64,000 bases of DNA from Psychrobacter proteolyticus. GTDB lineage: Bacteria > Pseudomonadota > Gammaproteobacteria > Pseudomonadales > Moraxellaceae. The DNA lies in assembly GCF_003350005.1 (NCBI RefSeq), contig NZ_QLKS01000003.1:62001-126000 (forward strand). Direction: 5' to 3'. The notes below the pieces were generated by a model, which was not told where the DNA came from, made no database searches, and saw only the letters and a program-made list of their open reading frames with translations. The position numbers and the translations under genes are program-made. Below are positions 9,668 through 20,201 of the stretch, one piece after another. Each line of letters begins with the position of its first letter. The stretch's first letter is position 1.

Positions 9668-10465
9668 CTATACACGTTTTTTGGCAGATCCTGGCAATTT
9701 ATGTAATTGGTTAATCATAAGCTCTGCTGCTTTCTGTTCAGCAATACGGCGGCTCTCACCAGATTCAGTAATATCAGGGCAGTTATTGATATTAACATGG
9801 CAACGTACAACGAAAATTTGATGCGGTGCATTACCACGCGTTTCCATGAGCTCGTAGTTAGGCAAGTCAAACTGTTTAGATTGTAACCACTCTTGCAGCC
9901 GACTCTTAGCATCCTTCAACGCTTTTTGGTCATTAACGTTGTCAATCAAATCACCATACCAAGAGAGAACACATTTACGAGTAATATCCATATCTTGACT
10001 GTCTAAATAGATAGCACCAATCAGAGACTCTACGGCATCCGCCAGTATAGAAGCACGATTGCGACCACCACCTTTGCGCTCACCTACTCCTAATATAAGA
10101 TGGTTAGAAAGCTCTAGGTTTTGAGCGATGATAACCAACGACTCTTGGCGCACCAGTGTTGCACGCATACGCGTTAAGCGCCCTTCGTTTTGACTAGGAT
10201 AACGATGATATAAAGCTTCACCCACAATCATGCCCAAAAGCGCATCACCTAAAAACTCTAGACGCTCATAATTTTTTTTGCTATCAAATGAGCGGTGCGT
10301 CAATGCAAGTTTAGGAAGGCTCAAATCATTAAACACATAGCCTAACTTGCGCGTTAAGACTGCTAACCGCTGAGTAAATTCTGAGCTAACAAAAAGCGTG
10401 TCGACAGACGTGCTATTTTTTTTAGGAGTAAGAACCGCTTGGGAATGTTGCGAAGTTGGTTTCAT
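9668..10465 (-). CDS. rnc: Ribonuclease III
   Basis: Double-strand-specific endoribonuclease that processes rRNA precursors and many mRNAs. The N-terminal endonuclease domain carries the signature NYERLEFLGDALLG with the acidic catalytic residues, plus ADAVESLIGAIYLD; a double-stranded RNA-binding domain follows at about residues 185-258 (DAKSRLQEWLQ ... RRIAEQKAAELM). The protein has 265 residues, with an N-terminal extension of about 35 residues compared with E. coli; no obvious ribosome-binding site decides this start. Sits between the DUF4845 gene and era, the usual lepB-rnc-era order. Confidence 0.95.
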   Translation of the reverse strand: MKPTSQHSQAVLTPKKNSTSVDTLFVSSEFTQRLAVLTRKLGYVFNDLSLPKLALTHRSFDSKKNYERLEFLGDALLGMIVGEALYHRYPSQNEGRLTRMRATLVRQESLVIIAQNLELSNHLILGVGERKGGGRNRASILADAVESLIGAIYLDSQDMDITRKCVLSWYGDLIDNVNDQKALKDAKSRLQEWLQSKQFDLPNYELMETRGNAPHQIFVVRCHVNINNCPDITESGESRRIAEQKAAELMINQLHKLPGSAKKRV

Positions 10466-10568
10466 GCGTGGCTTGTGGTTATCCCTTCTGTTTTACAGAT
10501 TTAGTTTAATAAAAGTATATATTGGATTTTGTTGAGGACACTAAAGCGCTGTCCCATATTATGATTAT

Positions 10569-10961
10569 TTATTCTGCGGTAACCATATCAACGTCCCCTT
10601 CGAAACGATTCACGATATCGACATTGCTAAAGAACGTATTAGTTACTGCATATTCTTTATGAATGGCCAATTGGCCCGTTTTTTTATTGGTAAAAGTGAA
10701 TACATCTTCTGCATTGGTGTCATAGTCAGCATTGATAGATAGCTGTTTATTGACACGTTCAACGAATTGCTTGGCTGTCTCGTTATTGTCATTGGCTACT
10801 TTAAGCTCTGCACTCAAGAGCTTAGTTAGTTGATAGTCACCAATTTGAGCAGGTACAATGGCCACCATCAGTTTAACCGCGATACCCAACATCATAATAA
10901 TGAGAACGATGTTTGTCACACTAGCACCGCGCTGCGTGGCAAGACCAGATAACTGCTGCAT
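10569..10961 (-). CDS. DUF4845 family membrane protein
   Basis: Small inner-membrane protein of unknown function found between lepB and rnc in many beta/gammaproteobacteria. The 130 residues start MQQLSGLATQRGAS, the pseudopilin-like basic N-terminus of this family, followed by one transmembrane helix (about 17-37, VTNIVLIIMMLGIAVKLMVAIVP), then a soluble periplasmic domain. GAGGA precedes the ATG with good spacing. The family assignment rests on location, length and topology as well as sequence style. Confidence 0.85.
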   Translation of the reverse strand: MQQLSGLATQRGASVTNIVLIIMMLGIAVKLMVAIVPAQIGDYQLTKLLSAELKVANDNNETAKQFVERVNKQLSINADYDTNAEDVFTFTNKKTGQLAIHKEYAVTNTFFSNVDIVNRFEGDVDMVTAE

Positions 10962-11105
10962 TATGGAAATCCTCGATTGATAGATGACTATTTTTGATAG
11001 CGTTCTGTACCTATAGATTAGATAGTAGAACGCGATTTATTGAATAGTAACGATATTAGCATAGAACCATTATCGATAAATCAATCAATAGCGAATCTTG
11101 AGTGC

Positions 11106-12008
11106 TTAATTGATAGTTCCATTGCGTTCAAAGGTTGGCAAGTTAAGACCAGGTGGTTTATGCATCCAAATATAGACCGCTTTACCCGCTAGATTCTCAT
11201 CAGGAACGAAGCCCCAAAACCGACCATCAGCACTACGGTCACGGTTATCACCCATGACAAAATAATGACCTTCTGGGACATTAATACGCCATTCTGTCCC
11301 TTCTGAGCTAACCACTTCTGGTGACTGCTGCTGTAGAAATGGTGCGTACTGAGCACTGTTCATACCAGTCAAGTAGCGAACAAGATGCTTGTTCTCACCT
11401 GGTGTTTCCTCAAAGTACTGCGCCTCACCTTCTTCTTGCTGACCCATTGCAGCTGCACTTTCTTCGGTCAGCTCTTGTCCTGGAGCAATTTGTCCCGGCA
11501 GATAAAGCTGTGAAGTCAACTCAGCACTTGCCGAAAAATCTACTGACTGAGTATCAATCGGAATATCATTAATCGCAAGTACACCTTGATCGTAGCTGAC
11601 AGTATCACCAGGCAGACCGATGACACGCTTAATATAATAAATACTAGGATTTTCAGGGTAGCGAAATACAGCGACATCACCATGCTCAGGAGAGCCTGTA
11701 TCTAATATTTTATTATAAGTCAGCGGTAGTCTTACGCCATAAGAATACTTGTTTACAGCAATAAAATCGCCCGTATATAGCGTCGGTACCATAGAAGATG
11801 ATGGAATGTTGAAAGGCTCAATCAAGAATGAGCGCACAATCAATACCACTGCTAATACAGGGAAAAAGTCATAAGCCCAGCGTACTAGTAAGCCTTCTTG
11901 ACCACGTCCACGAGTTTTACGCTGTTTGAGCGCCAATTTGTCTAATAGCCAAACTATACCCAAGACTACGGTTAACGGCACTAAAATTAAATTGAAATCA
12001 AAATCCAT
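11106..12008 (-). CDS. lepB: Signal peptidase I
   Basis: Inner-membrane Ser/Lys protease that removes signal peptides from exported preproteins. Two N-terminal transmembrane segments (about 5-23 and 48-62) precede the catalytic domain. The nucleophile is Ser72 in NIPSSSMVPTL and the general base is Lys127 in YYIKRVIGLPGD; the C-terminal box GDNRDRSADGRFWGFVP is present. At 300 residues it is close to the E. coli length, with a Glu/Gln-rich insertion at about residues 170-205. Directly downstream of lepA, as in most gammaproteobacteria. Confidence 0.96.
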   Translation of the reverse strand: MDFDFNLILVPLTVVLGIVWLLDKLALKQRKTRGRGQEGLLVRWAYDFFPVLAVVLIVRSFLIEPFNIPSSSMVPTLYTGDFIAVNKYSYGVRLPLTYNKILDTGSPEHGDVAVFRYPENPSIYYIKRVIGLPGDTVSYDQGVLAINDIPIDTQSVDFSASAELTSQLYLPGQIAPGQELTEESAAAMGQQEEGEAQYFEETPGENKHLVRYLTGMNSAQYAPFLQQQSPEVVSSEGTEWRINVPEGHYFVMGDNRDRSADGRFWGFVPDENLAGKAVYIWMHKPPGLNLPTFERNGTIN

Positions 12009-12109
12009 ACTAGTTTGCCTATTAACGAGCTGCTGCTTTAACGGTTGCTATTTATCAATTAATTGTATTAATCATTGTCAGTTTTACACTAACAATAATT
12101 ATTCACGAC

Positions 12110-13906
12110 TTACTCCACTTGTAATACAGCTAAGAAGGCTTCTTGTGGAATTTCCACATTACCCACTTGCTTCATACGTTTTTTACCAGCTTTCTGTTTA
12201 GATAGTAGCTTTTTCTTACGCGAAACATCGCCACCATAACATTTGGCTAGTACGTCTTTACGCATGGCTTTCACCGTGCTACGACCGATGATTTGGCTAC
12301 CAATAGCGGCTTGAATAGCTACATCAAACATCTGACGAGGAATCAACTCTTTCATCTTAGTAACCAATGCATTACCACGATAACGTGACTGAGTTTCGTG
12401 CACAATCATTGCTAATGCATCTACTTTATCACCGTTAATTAGCACATCTACTCTGACCAACTTATCGACTTGATAACGCTCAAAGTTATAATCTAAAGAA
12501 GCAAAACCTCGTGAGACCGACTTTAGGCGATCAAAGAAATCCATGACAACTTCGCCCATCGGAATATCAAATATCAGTTGTACTTGTCGACCCATAAAGC
12601 GCATATCAACCTGAACACCGCGACGCTCAATACACAAGGTCATGACGTTACCCAAGTACTCTTGTGGTACTAGAATCTGACAGCGCGCTATTGGCTCACG
12701 AAACTCTTCAATATTGTTCGGCTCAGGTAAATGTGACGGGTTATCTACGTAGACAATGTCACCGTTCTTTTTCTCAATTTCATAAATTACTGAAGGCGCT
12801 GTGGTGATCAAATCCAAATCATATTCGCGCTCTAAGCGCTCTTGGATAATCTCCATATGCAGCATACCTAAGAAGCCACAGCGGAAACCAAAGCCTAATG
12901 CATCAGAGGTGTCAGGCTCAAAAAATAGCGAAGCATCATTAATTTGCAGTTTTTGTAAAGCTTCACGGAATTTTTCGAAATCTGTAGACTCCACTGGGAA
13001 CATGCCAGCATAGACTTGTGGTGTGACTTGTTTAAAGCCTGGAATACGATCCACATCAGGGGTCTTAGCATGAGTGATAGTGTCGCCTACTGGCGCTCCA
13101 GCAATATCCTTAATACCCGCAATAACAAAGCCAACTTCCCCTGCTTCTAAAACACCCGTATCTACAGGCTTAGGCGTAAAGACACCAATCGAGCCGACTA
13201 GATGCGCTTCTTGAGTTGATTTGATATATAACTTGTCACCTTTACGTATAGTACCTTCACGCACCCGTACTAAAGAGACTACGCCTAAATAGTTATCGAA
13301 CCAAGAGTCAATAATTAGTGCTTGCAGTGGCGCTTCACGATCACCAGTTGGTGCAGGAATAAATTCGACCAACGCTTCTAATAGCTTGTCGACACCCAGA
13401 CCAGATTTGGCTGATACTCGCGGTGCATCAACCGCGTCAATCCCGATGATATCTTCGATTTCTTGAATGACGCGCTCAGGCTCAACTTGTGGCAAATCAA
13501 TTTTATTCAGTACAGCCATGACTTCTAGGCCTTGATCAACTGCCGTATAGCAGTTGGCTACTGATTGCGCTTCTACGCCTTGCGCGGCATCAACGACCAA
13601 CAGCGCACCTTCGCACGCCGCTAATGAACGCGACACTTCATATGAGAAATCAACGTGTCCTGGTGTATCGATAAAATTGAGCTGATAACGCTCGCCATTA
13701 GGGTGATCGTAGAATAAGGTTACGGACTGCGCCTTAATAGTGATACCGCGCTCACGCTCAATATCCATGGAGTCAAGTACTTGCGCCTGCATCTCGCGAT
13801 CTTGCAAGGCACCGCACATCTGAATAAAACGATCAGCAAGGGTCGACTTGCCATGATCAATGTGGGCAATGATTGAAAAGTTACGAATATTGGCTAATGC
13901 AGTCAC
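12110..13906 (-). CDS. lepA: Elongation factor 4 (LepA)
   Basis: Ribosomal GTPase that resembles EF-G and assists stalled or assembling ribosomes. Full G domain: [10 protein letters not shown] (G1), [29 protein letters not shown] (G3), NKIDLP (G4), SAKSG (G5). The LepA-specific C-terminal domain ends with [21 protein letters not shown], the conserved basic tail. Length 598 residues is typical. First gene of the lepA-lepB-DUF4845-rnc-era-recO-pdxJ run. Confidence 0.97.
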   Translation of the reverse strand: MTALANIRNFSIIAHIDHGKSTLADRFIQMCGALQDREMQAQVLDSMDIERERGITIKAQSVTLFYDHPNGERYQLNFIDTPGHVDFSYEVSRSLAACEGALLVVDAAQGVEAQSVANCYTAVDQGLEVMAVLNKIDLPQVEPERVIQEIEDIIGIDAVDAPRVSAKSGLGVDKLLEALVEFIPAPTGDREAPLQALIIDSWFDNYLGVVSLVRVREGTIRKGDKLYIKSTQEAHLVGSIGVFTPKPVDTGVLEAGEVGFVIAGIKDIAGAPVGDTITHAKTPDVDRIPGFKQVTPQVYAGMFPVESTDFEKFREALQKLQINDASLFFEPDTSDALGFGFRCGFLGMLHMEIIQERLEREYDLDLITTAPSVIYEIEKKNGDIVYVDNPSHLPEPNNIEEFREPIARCQILVPQEYLGNVMTLCIERRGVQVDMRFMGRQVQLIFDIPMGEVVMDFFDRLKSVSRGFASLDYNFERYQVDKLVRVDVLINGDKVDALAMIVHETQSRYRGNALVTKMKELIPRQMFDVAIQAAIGSQIIGRSTVKAMRKDVLAKCYGGDVSRKKKLLSKQKAGKKRMKQVGNVEIPQEAFLAVLQVE

Positions 13907-13921
13907 AAAGCGCCTACTAAA

Positions 13922-14113
13922 TTAAAGGTGATAGAATAATAAAACTAAAAAATAGATGCCGTTTATCGCAATCAATAAAGTATTGTTATAGTGTTCTAAA
14001 TGGCTGATCAAAAATAACCGCTCTGGCTCAAACCATCGTTTGAAATATATAACTAAGCACACTAATACTATTGCGTAGACATAAAAGAGTATTCTAGCAG
14101 TTTTCCACTGCAA
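13922..14113 (-). CDS. Possible small two-helix membrane protein
   Basis: Sixty-three codons starting at TTG, ending 15 bases before the lepA start. The product would have two hydrophobic segments (residues about 8-24 and 46-61) joined by a charged loop (FKRWFEPERLF) and a short His/Asn-containing region. The codons look coding and the topology is sensible, but there is no ribosome-binding site and no alternative start, so it could also be a remnant. No family recognised. Confidence 0.35.
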   Translation of the reverse strand: MQWKTARILFYVYAIVLVCLVIYFKRWFEPERLFLISHLEHYNNTLLIAINGIYFLVLLFYHL

Positions 14114-14240
14114 AGTAAGGCGATTTTGTTAGAAGAGATGTGACTTAAAGATAAAATACAGACAGTTTGCTACTTATAGAGGAGGTTTAAGATAACAATG
14201 ATTCATAGGAATTTTTGAGCATACCATTTATCCGAAGCAA

Positions 14241-14271
14241 AAAAAAACCAATCTCGATAGATTGGTTTTTT
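14241..14271 (-). terminator. Terminator of tRNA-Met
   Basis: A 12-bp stem (14243-14254 with 14259-14270) with a tetraloop and A/T runs on both sides lies 15 bases after the tRNA on the minus strand. Confidence 0.8.
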
Positions 14272-14285
14272 AGTATTGCTATATA

Positions 14286-14362
14286 TGGTGGCGATGAAGA
14301 GACTTGAACTCTTGACCTCACGATTATGAGTCATGCGCTCTAACCAGCTGAGCTACATCGCC
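14286..14362 (-). tRNA. tRNA-Met (anticodon CAU)
   Basis: On the minus strand the sequence folds as a full cloverleaf: acceptor stem GGCGATG/CATCGCC, D arm with AGCTCAGCTGGTTAGAGC, anticodon loop CTCATAA, T arm with GTTCAAGTC, discriminator A and an encoded CCA. The acceptor starts with a standard G-C pair, so it is not initiator tRNA. Elongator Met is the likelier identity; a CAU tRNA-Ile2 modified by lysidine is the alternative, because the anticodon stem (GACTCATAATC) resembles Ile2. Confidence 0.93.
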
Positions 14363-14376
14363 GTTTTAGGCTGCAC

Positions 14377-14405
14377 ATTATGCCCAAGCTGTTGACTGCA
14401 GTCAA
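14377..14405 (-). promoter_or_regulatory. sigma70 promoter of tRNA-Met, overlapped by a perfect palindrome
   Basis: On the minus strand TTGACT (-35) and CATAAT (-10) are separated by exactly 17 bases and sit 15 bases before the tRNA 5' end. A 16-bp perfect palindrome GTTGACTGCAGTCAAC (14391-14406) covers the -35 element. Confidence 0.75.
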
Positions 14406-14485
14406 CCCCTAATAAGCATTTTTTGCAAAAAAACGAATTTAATTCAGATTAATTGCAACTATTACTATAACAAACAATAAAAAAG

Positions 14486-14852
<367 letters not shown>

Positions 14853-14857
14853 GCGCT

Positions 14858-14886
14858 AGTATAGCAAACTTATGACAGTCTGCGAA
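14858..14886 (-). promoter_or_regulatory. sigma70 promoter of rnpB
   Basis: On the minus strand TTCGCA (-35, 14881-14886) and TATACT (-10, 14858-14863) are spaced 17 bases apart, placing transcription start at about 14851, where the RNase P RNA begins. Confidence 0.75.
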
Positions 14887-14924
14887 TGTCTTTCGGATTT
14901 ATTTTTGTGGACAACATAAATAGG

Positions 14925-15641
14925 CTAAACAAAATTTTCTGGCAGTGTTTCAATATTACCGACCACTTTATCCTTCAGATACGGTATCTGCAGCCAATGC
15001 GCTTCGGAATAATGATTGTCCAAATATTTTCGTAGAAACTCAATAGTACTATTTGCGATTTCAGTATCCGTTTGCTCAGCATCATCATGAATATGATTAT
15101 AAATGACACTATGTACTATTAATCCGCGCGACTTTATAGCTTCTAAACTCAGCAAAGTGTGATTGATGCTGCCCAATCGACCAGAGGTGACCAAGACAAT
15201 AGGATAGCCTTGCTCGGCAATATAATCTAATATCAGTAGATTCTCTGTGATCGGTACAAGTAAGCCACCTGCACCTTCTAGTAGTACCAGCTCATACTCA
15301 GATTGCAGTCGCTTAGTAGCATTGGTAATCATATCAGGATCAAGTGTTTCCCCTGATAATTTAGTAGCCAAATGAGGAGACGCAGGCTTTTTATAACGAT
15401 GAGCACAAGTCGTAAAATCGAGGTCACATGGCTGCAGAGGAATATCCATTAATTGACGATGCGTAATGATATCATCAGCGATATTCATCTCACCATTATC
15501 TGGATTTATCGATACGCCCGTTTGTACTAGCTTTTGAGTGATGACATTTAAGCCTTGCTGCATAAGGGCCTTAGCAAGCAGCCCAGTAGCATAAGTTTTA
15601 CCGATATCGGTATCGATACCAGAAACAAATAAAACACTCAT
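14925..15641 (-). CDS. bioD: Dethiobiotin synthetase
   Basis: ATP-dependent closure of the ureido ring, converting 7,8-diaminopelargonate to dethiobiotin, the penultimate step of biotin synthesis. Motifs: P-loop SGIDTDIGKTYATG at the N-terminus, the QTG/ VQTGV segment, and LLEGAGGLLVPIT. ATG 15641 is chosen because its ATGA overlaps the bioA stop codon and GAGGT precedes it; an in-frame start further upstream would lie inside bioA. The 238-residue product matches the family length. Translationally coupled to bioA. Confidence 0.94.
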   Translation of the reverse strand: MSVLFVSGIDTDIGKTYATGLLAKALMQQGLNVITQKLVQTGVSINPDNGEMNIADDIITHRQLMDIPLQPCDLDFTTCAHRYKKPASPHLATKLSGETLDPDMITNATKRLQSEYELVLLEGAGGLLVPITENLLILDYIAEQGYPIVLVTSGRLGSINHTLLSLEAIKSRGLIVHSVIYNHIHDDAEQTDTEIANSTIEFLRKYLDNHYSEAHWLQIPYLKDKVVGNIETLPENFV

Positions 15642-16978
15642 GGTTGACCTCGGTCTTCTAAATACGTACGCACTACTTTTAGCAACGCTTGGCATAAGAT
15701 AGCCAGTTCATCATCAGTAATCACGTAGGGTGGCATAATATACACCAGCTTACCAAATGGTCTGACCCAGATACCGTTATCAATCAATAAAGATTGAAAA
15801 ATGGGCATATCGACCGCCTCATGTAGTTCGACCACGGCGACTGCACCCAAACAACGTACCTCGGCAACACCGTCTAATAACGCGGCTGGTACTAGCTGTT
15901 GCTCCATAATGCGTTGCATATTTGCGGTACGCGTTTCAATATCATAAGACGTAATCAAATCAATCGATGCGCATGCAACTGCACAGGCCAGTGGATTACC
16001 CATAAAGGTTGGGCCATGCATCAGCGCTGGATAGTCACTATTATGAATGGTATCGGCAATTTTGCGGGTACATAGCGTGGCGGCAAAAGTCATATAGCCA
16101 CCCGTCAAAGCCTTGCCAATGGTCATGATATCAGGGCTAATAGCCGCATGTTCACATGCAAACAGTTTACCACTACGCCCAAACCCAGTGGCGATTTCAT
16201 CCGCAATCAATAGTACATCATGCTCATCGCACAGTTGACGCAGCAATTGCAGATATTCAGGACTATAAAAACGCATCCCGCCTGCACCCTGAATAATTGG
16301 CTCAATAATAAAACCCGCCAGCTGCTCACCATACTCTACAAAAAACTGAGCTAATGATTCACGCTCATCTACTGTCAAGGCGCGATCAAAGCCAAGTGGC
16401 GGCGCAGGAACAAAATGCTGCATCGGTAATTGCTTGCCATATAGGCTATGCATGCCATTGACCGGATCACAGACACTCATGGCATGCCACGTGTCTCCGT
16501 AATACCCTGAATGGGTTGATGCAAACTGTTGCTTGGTTGGATGCTTGGCGGCCACTTGATATTGCAGCGCCATTTTTAGTGCCACTTCTACCGCAATGCT
16601 GCCACTATCTGCATAAAAAATAGCGTCTAAACCAGTAGGCACAATGTCGAGCAATTTTTTGCCTAAGTCTATCGCTGGCTGATGGGTCAAACCACCAAAC
16701 ATGACATGCGCCATTTTACCCAATTGCTTAATAAGCGCTTCATTCAGTTTTGGATGATTATAGCCATGCACGCTCGCCCACCATGACGACATGCCATCGA
16801 TCAAGCGCGTGCCATCTTCGGTGATGATATAAATACCCTCAGCTCGATCGATTACAATATTAGAATAAGTGGGTGGCAGGCTAGCATATGGGTGCCAAAG
16901 ATGTTGCTGATCGAAGTCATTTACGACTTGGATGGATTGCGTGGTTGTTGTTTGCGTGGTTACTTTTTCCATAGTCAT
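15638..16978 (-). CDS. bioA: Adenosylmethionine-8-amino-7-oxononanoate aminotransferase
   Basis: PLP enzyme that transfers the amino group of S-adenosylmethionine to KAPA, giving 7,8-diaminopelargonate. Class III aminotransferase features: HLWHPYASL near the N-terminus, DGMSSWWASVHGYNHP, FIIEPIIQGAGGM, LIADEIATGFGRSG, and the PLP lysine in TIGKALTGG. The frame extends to a TTG at 17008, but AGGGA upstream of ATG 16978 marks the better start, giving 446 residues. Order fdx-bioA-bioD. BirA in this window has no DNA-binding domain, so repression through BirA is unlikely here. Confidence 0.95.
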   Translation of the reverse strand: MTMEKVTTQTTTTQSIQVVNDFDQQHLWHPYASLPPTYSNIVIDRAEGIYIITEDGTRLIDGMSSWWASVHGYNHPKLNEALIKQLGKMAHVMFGGLTHQPAIDLGKKLLDIVPTGLDAIFYADSGSIAVEVALKMALQYQVAAKHPTKQQFASTHSGYYGDTWHAMSVCDPVNGMHSLYGKQLPMQHFVPAPPLGFDRALTVDERESLAQFFVEYGEQLAGFIIEPIIQGAGGMRFYSPEYLQLLRQLCDEHDVLLIADEIATGFGRSGKLFACEHAAISPDIMTIGKALTGGYMTFAATLCTRKIADTIHNSDYPALMHGPTFMGNPLACAVACASIDLITSYDIETRTANMQRIMEQQLVPAALLDGVAEVRCLGAVAVVELHEAVDMPIFQSLLIDNGIWVRPFGKLVYIMPPYVITDDELAILCQALLKVVRTYLEDRGQP

Positions 16979-17033
16979 CGTGTTGTCCCTAAAACGTTGT
17001 AAATCCAAACGTCATCAATCGCTTATAAGTACT

Positions 17034-17309
<276 letters not shown>

Positions 17310-17310
17310 T

Positions 17311-17484
17311 TAGGGCTTGTCCCTAATTCAAACGTTTATCACTAAATGGGCTAAAAATGGCTAAATCTTTGACAAACGGCGTCAAATAACTGGTCAATAT
17401 CTCGATATTGTCTGCACTATTTTTCTTGTTTGCCTGCGATTTATCTAATTTTTATCACTATTTTTAAAATAGGGACATGCCCTA
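17311..17484. mobile_element. MITE-like element with 15-bp terminal inverted repeats
   Basis: TAGGGCTTGTCCCTA (17311-17325) and TAGGGACATGCCCTA (17470-17484) form near-perfect inverted ends about 174 bp apart; similarity continues a few bases inward (TT.AAA). The interior has no coding frame. Each end is itself partly palindromic (TAGGG...CCCTA). It fills most of the gap between coaD and the ferredoxin gene. No clear target duplication; the mobilising transposase is not in this window. Confidence 0.55.
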
Positions 17485-17549
17485 TTCCTATATGGCTGCT
17501 CCTTGCTATTTTAGCAAGTGCTAGCAGCATATCTTTAATACAGCATCTT

Positions 17550-18119
<570 letters not shown>

Positions 18120-18319
18120 TCAAACTTAATACTTATCTGCTACATTTGTCCTAACAGCTGATTTACCTTTTCATCAGAGGCTTTGATACAATAGGCAGTT
18201 CGACTCATCCATCTCATAATCGAAATAAAAAAAGAGACTATTTATTGGATTAGGATGAGGAATTATTGGGACTGATTAAATAAGGAGCCTGTGTTTTAGG
18301 TCATCCTTATGGAGAAATT

Positions 18320-18796
18320 ATGTCAAAAAAATCAAAAAAGCCAGATAATCAGATTTGCGCCAATAAAAAGGCGCGTCATGAGTATTTTATCGAAGAAACC
18401 TTTGAGGCAGGACTGGCATTACAAGGTTGGGAAGTCAAAGCCATTCGCGCAGGAAAAATGACCATTACTGAAGCGTACGTCATATTTCGCAATAACGAAG
18501 CCTTCTTGTTCGGGGCGCACATTCAGCCATTACTATCGAGCTCAACGCACGTTAGTCCAGACAGTATTCGTACCCGTAAACTGCTGCTAAATCGTCGTGA
18601 GATCGAAAAACTATCTGGGGCAATCAACCAGAAAGGTTATGCTTGCGTACCGTTGTCTTGCTACTGGAAAAACTCACTGGTGAAATGCCAAATTGGCCTA
18701 GCCTTGGGTAAAAAGCAACATGATAAGCGTAAAACACTAAAAGATCGTGACTGGGAACGTGATAAGCAGCGCGGTTTCAAACAGCATTTAGATTAA
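18320..18796 (+). CDS. smpB: SsrA-binding protein SmpB
   Basis: Partner of tmRNA in trans-translation, rescuing stalled ribosomes. The sequence has the conserved [32 protein letters not shown], the [12 protein letters not shown] segment, and a basic C-terminal tail ending with [13 protein letters not shown], which folds in the mRNA channel. Length 158 matches the family. GGAG stands at ideal spacing before the ATG. The tmRNA gene itself is not in the window. Confidence 0.97.
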   Translation: MSKKSKKPDNQICANKKARHEYFIEETFEAGLALQGWEVKAIRAGKMTITEAYVIFRNNEAFLFGAHIQPLLSSSTHVSPDSIRTRKLLLNRREIEKLSGAINQKGYACVPLSCYWKNSLVKCQIGLALGKKQHDKRKTLKDRDWERDKQRGFKQHLD

Positions 18797-18815
18797 GCAT
18801 TATTTAATCTACGTT

Positions 18816-18854
18816 AAAAAGGACGGCTCAAGATTTACTGAGCCGTCCTTTTTT
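18816..18854 (+). terminator. Terminator of smpB
   Basis: A 15-bp stem (18816-18830 with 18839-18853) with an 8-base loop and a T run. It may also serve the convergent EamA gene. Confidence 0.9.
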
Positions 18855-18936
18855 GTTGTCTACGATATCTATAAATATTATCGCCCAGCTTTAGCTACCA
18901 ATAATAACTCATACAAGCATTTAGCAATCCATACTA

Positions 18937-19959
18937 TTATGCAATTTGCTCTTCTAGAGACAATGCTGTCTTTCTACTAGCCTGACGTAATTGCCTAACA
19001 CCATGAGCAATCAAACACCCAATACCTAACCAAATCAGACCATAGCTATAGATCATCGCTGACTCAAATGGGTTACCTAGTACGGTCACTGCCAAAATAA
19101 ATAGCAACGCTGGCTCTAGATAGCTCATCATGCCATAGACATTGACTGGTAGCATTTGACTGGCATCAATATTGGTCTTCATCGCCAAGACACTAAGCAC
19201 ACCCAAACCTACTAGCATCATGATAAAGAAACCAGAGCCGCTAACCAATGCCAAACTGCTTGGGGCAAAGAAGAACAAGTAAGCCAGCGCAAAGGGCGCA
19301 AATATCGTTAAATCAACCAATAACCCAGTCACGGCACCGACTCCCTGCAGTCGGCGTAAAATGTAATAAACAGGATACGTACCGCATACCCATAGCGTCG
19401 CCCAAGAGACACTTTGGGTACGAATAACTTCGCTACCCACGCCTAATGCAGCAAAGGCTACTGCCAACCATTGCAAACGGCTTAGTTTTTCGCCAAAGAG
19501 GACACAACCAAACACCACCATCATTAATGGGAATAAGAAGTATCCCATCGCGGTTTGCACACCTTGGCCATTCACTGGCGCCCACATAAATAACCAAAAT
19601 TGGCTAAGAAATATCGGCGTAGGTAATAGCAACCAAGCCCACTGCTTAGCGCCTTTTAACGCTTTTAGTTTATCGATGTGCAATCCCAGACGTCCACTTA
19701 CTATTAAGTATCCGACCAACGCTGCCCACATCGCGAGCATGCGCCAGATAAAAACCTGCGTCCCTGACAGTGGCGCTAAGAAACTGCTATACGCATAGAG
19801 GACGCCAAACAGTACATTGGACAATATGGCAAAAGACACCCCTAGTATTAATGTGCGTTGTTGTGCGCTACCTGTCGTCCAAATCGCAGGTAGTGGCAAA
19901 CGTGCAGCAGTCGTTGCTAGCGTATTAGCGAATACATTGGAGAGCATTGAGATAGACAT
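18937..19959 (-). CDS. EamA/RarD-type drug/metabolite transporter
   Basis: Inner-membrane exporter-like protein of the DMT superfamily with about ten predicted transmembrane helices in two EamA repeats; RarD-like features include LFGVLYAYSSFLAPLSGTQVFIWRMLAMW in the first helices and YGLIWLGIGCLI near the end. The frame is open to a TTG at 19998; ATG 19959 is used here, and neither start has a strong ribosome-binding site. It is divergent from an Lrp/AsnC regulator 240 bases away, a layout common for amino-acid exporters, so an amino acid or related metabolite is the likely substrate (inference). Confidence 0.88.
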   Translation of the reverse strand: MSISMLSNVFANTLATTAARLPLPAIWTTGSAQQRTLILGVSFAILSNVLFGVLYAYSSFLAPLSGTQVFIWRMLAMWAALVGYLIVSGRLGLHIDKLKALKGAKQWAWLLLPTPIFLSQFWLFMWAPVNGQGVQTAMGYFLFPLMMVVFGCVLFGEKLSRLQWLAVAFAALGVGSEVIRTQSVSWATLWVCGTYPVYYILRRLQGVGAVTGLLVDLTIFAPFALAYLFFFAPSSLALVSGSGFFIMMLVGLGVLSVLAMKTNIDASQMLPVNVYGMMSYLEPALLFILAVTVLGNPFESAMIYSYGLIWLGIGCLIAHGVRQLRQASRKTALSLEEQIA

Positions 19960-20201
19960 GATAAGCACCGTAGCTATTAATAGATGGTAGAAAACCAATT
20001 GCTAGCTCTTTTTTTAAAGCAGCTCTGATTGGTACAGTCTATTTTACTAGGGTGCTTTAATATATTATCTCTATATAGATGTATTAATGAATAAAAATAT
20101 CAAATATGTATCATATAAATGATTATTTTCTTATATTAGTATTTTTAGTGATAATATTTATAAAAATAGATAGAAAACTCTGCTATTAAGGATGTCCTGA
20201 T

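Noticed and set aside
1996..13906. TypA and LepA as a local gene duplication
   Set aside because: Both belong to ancient separate families of translational GTPases present in most bacteria.
14198..14218. A six-codon frame after an AGGAGG motif, just before the tRNA-Met terminator
   Set aside because: Spacing from the Shine-Dalgarno is too long, no gene follows on that strand, and the downstream hairpin is explained by the tRNA.
16979..17033. A BirA-type operator ahead of bioA
   Set aside because: No matching dyad seen, and BirA encoded here lacks a DNA-binding domain.
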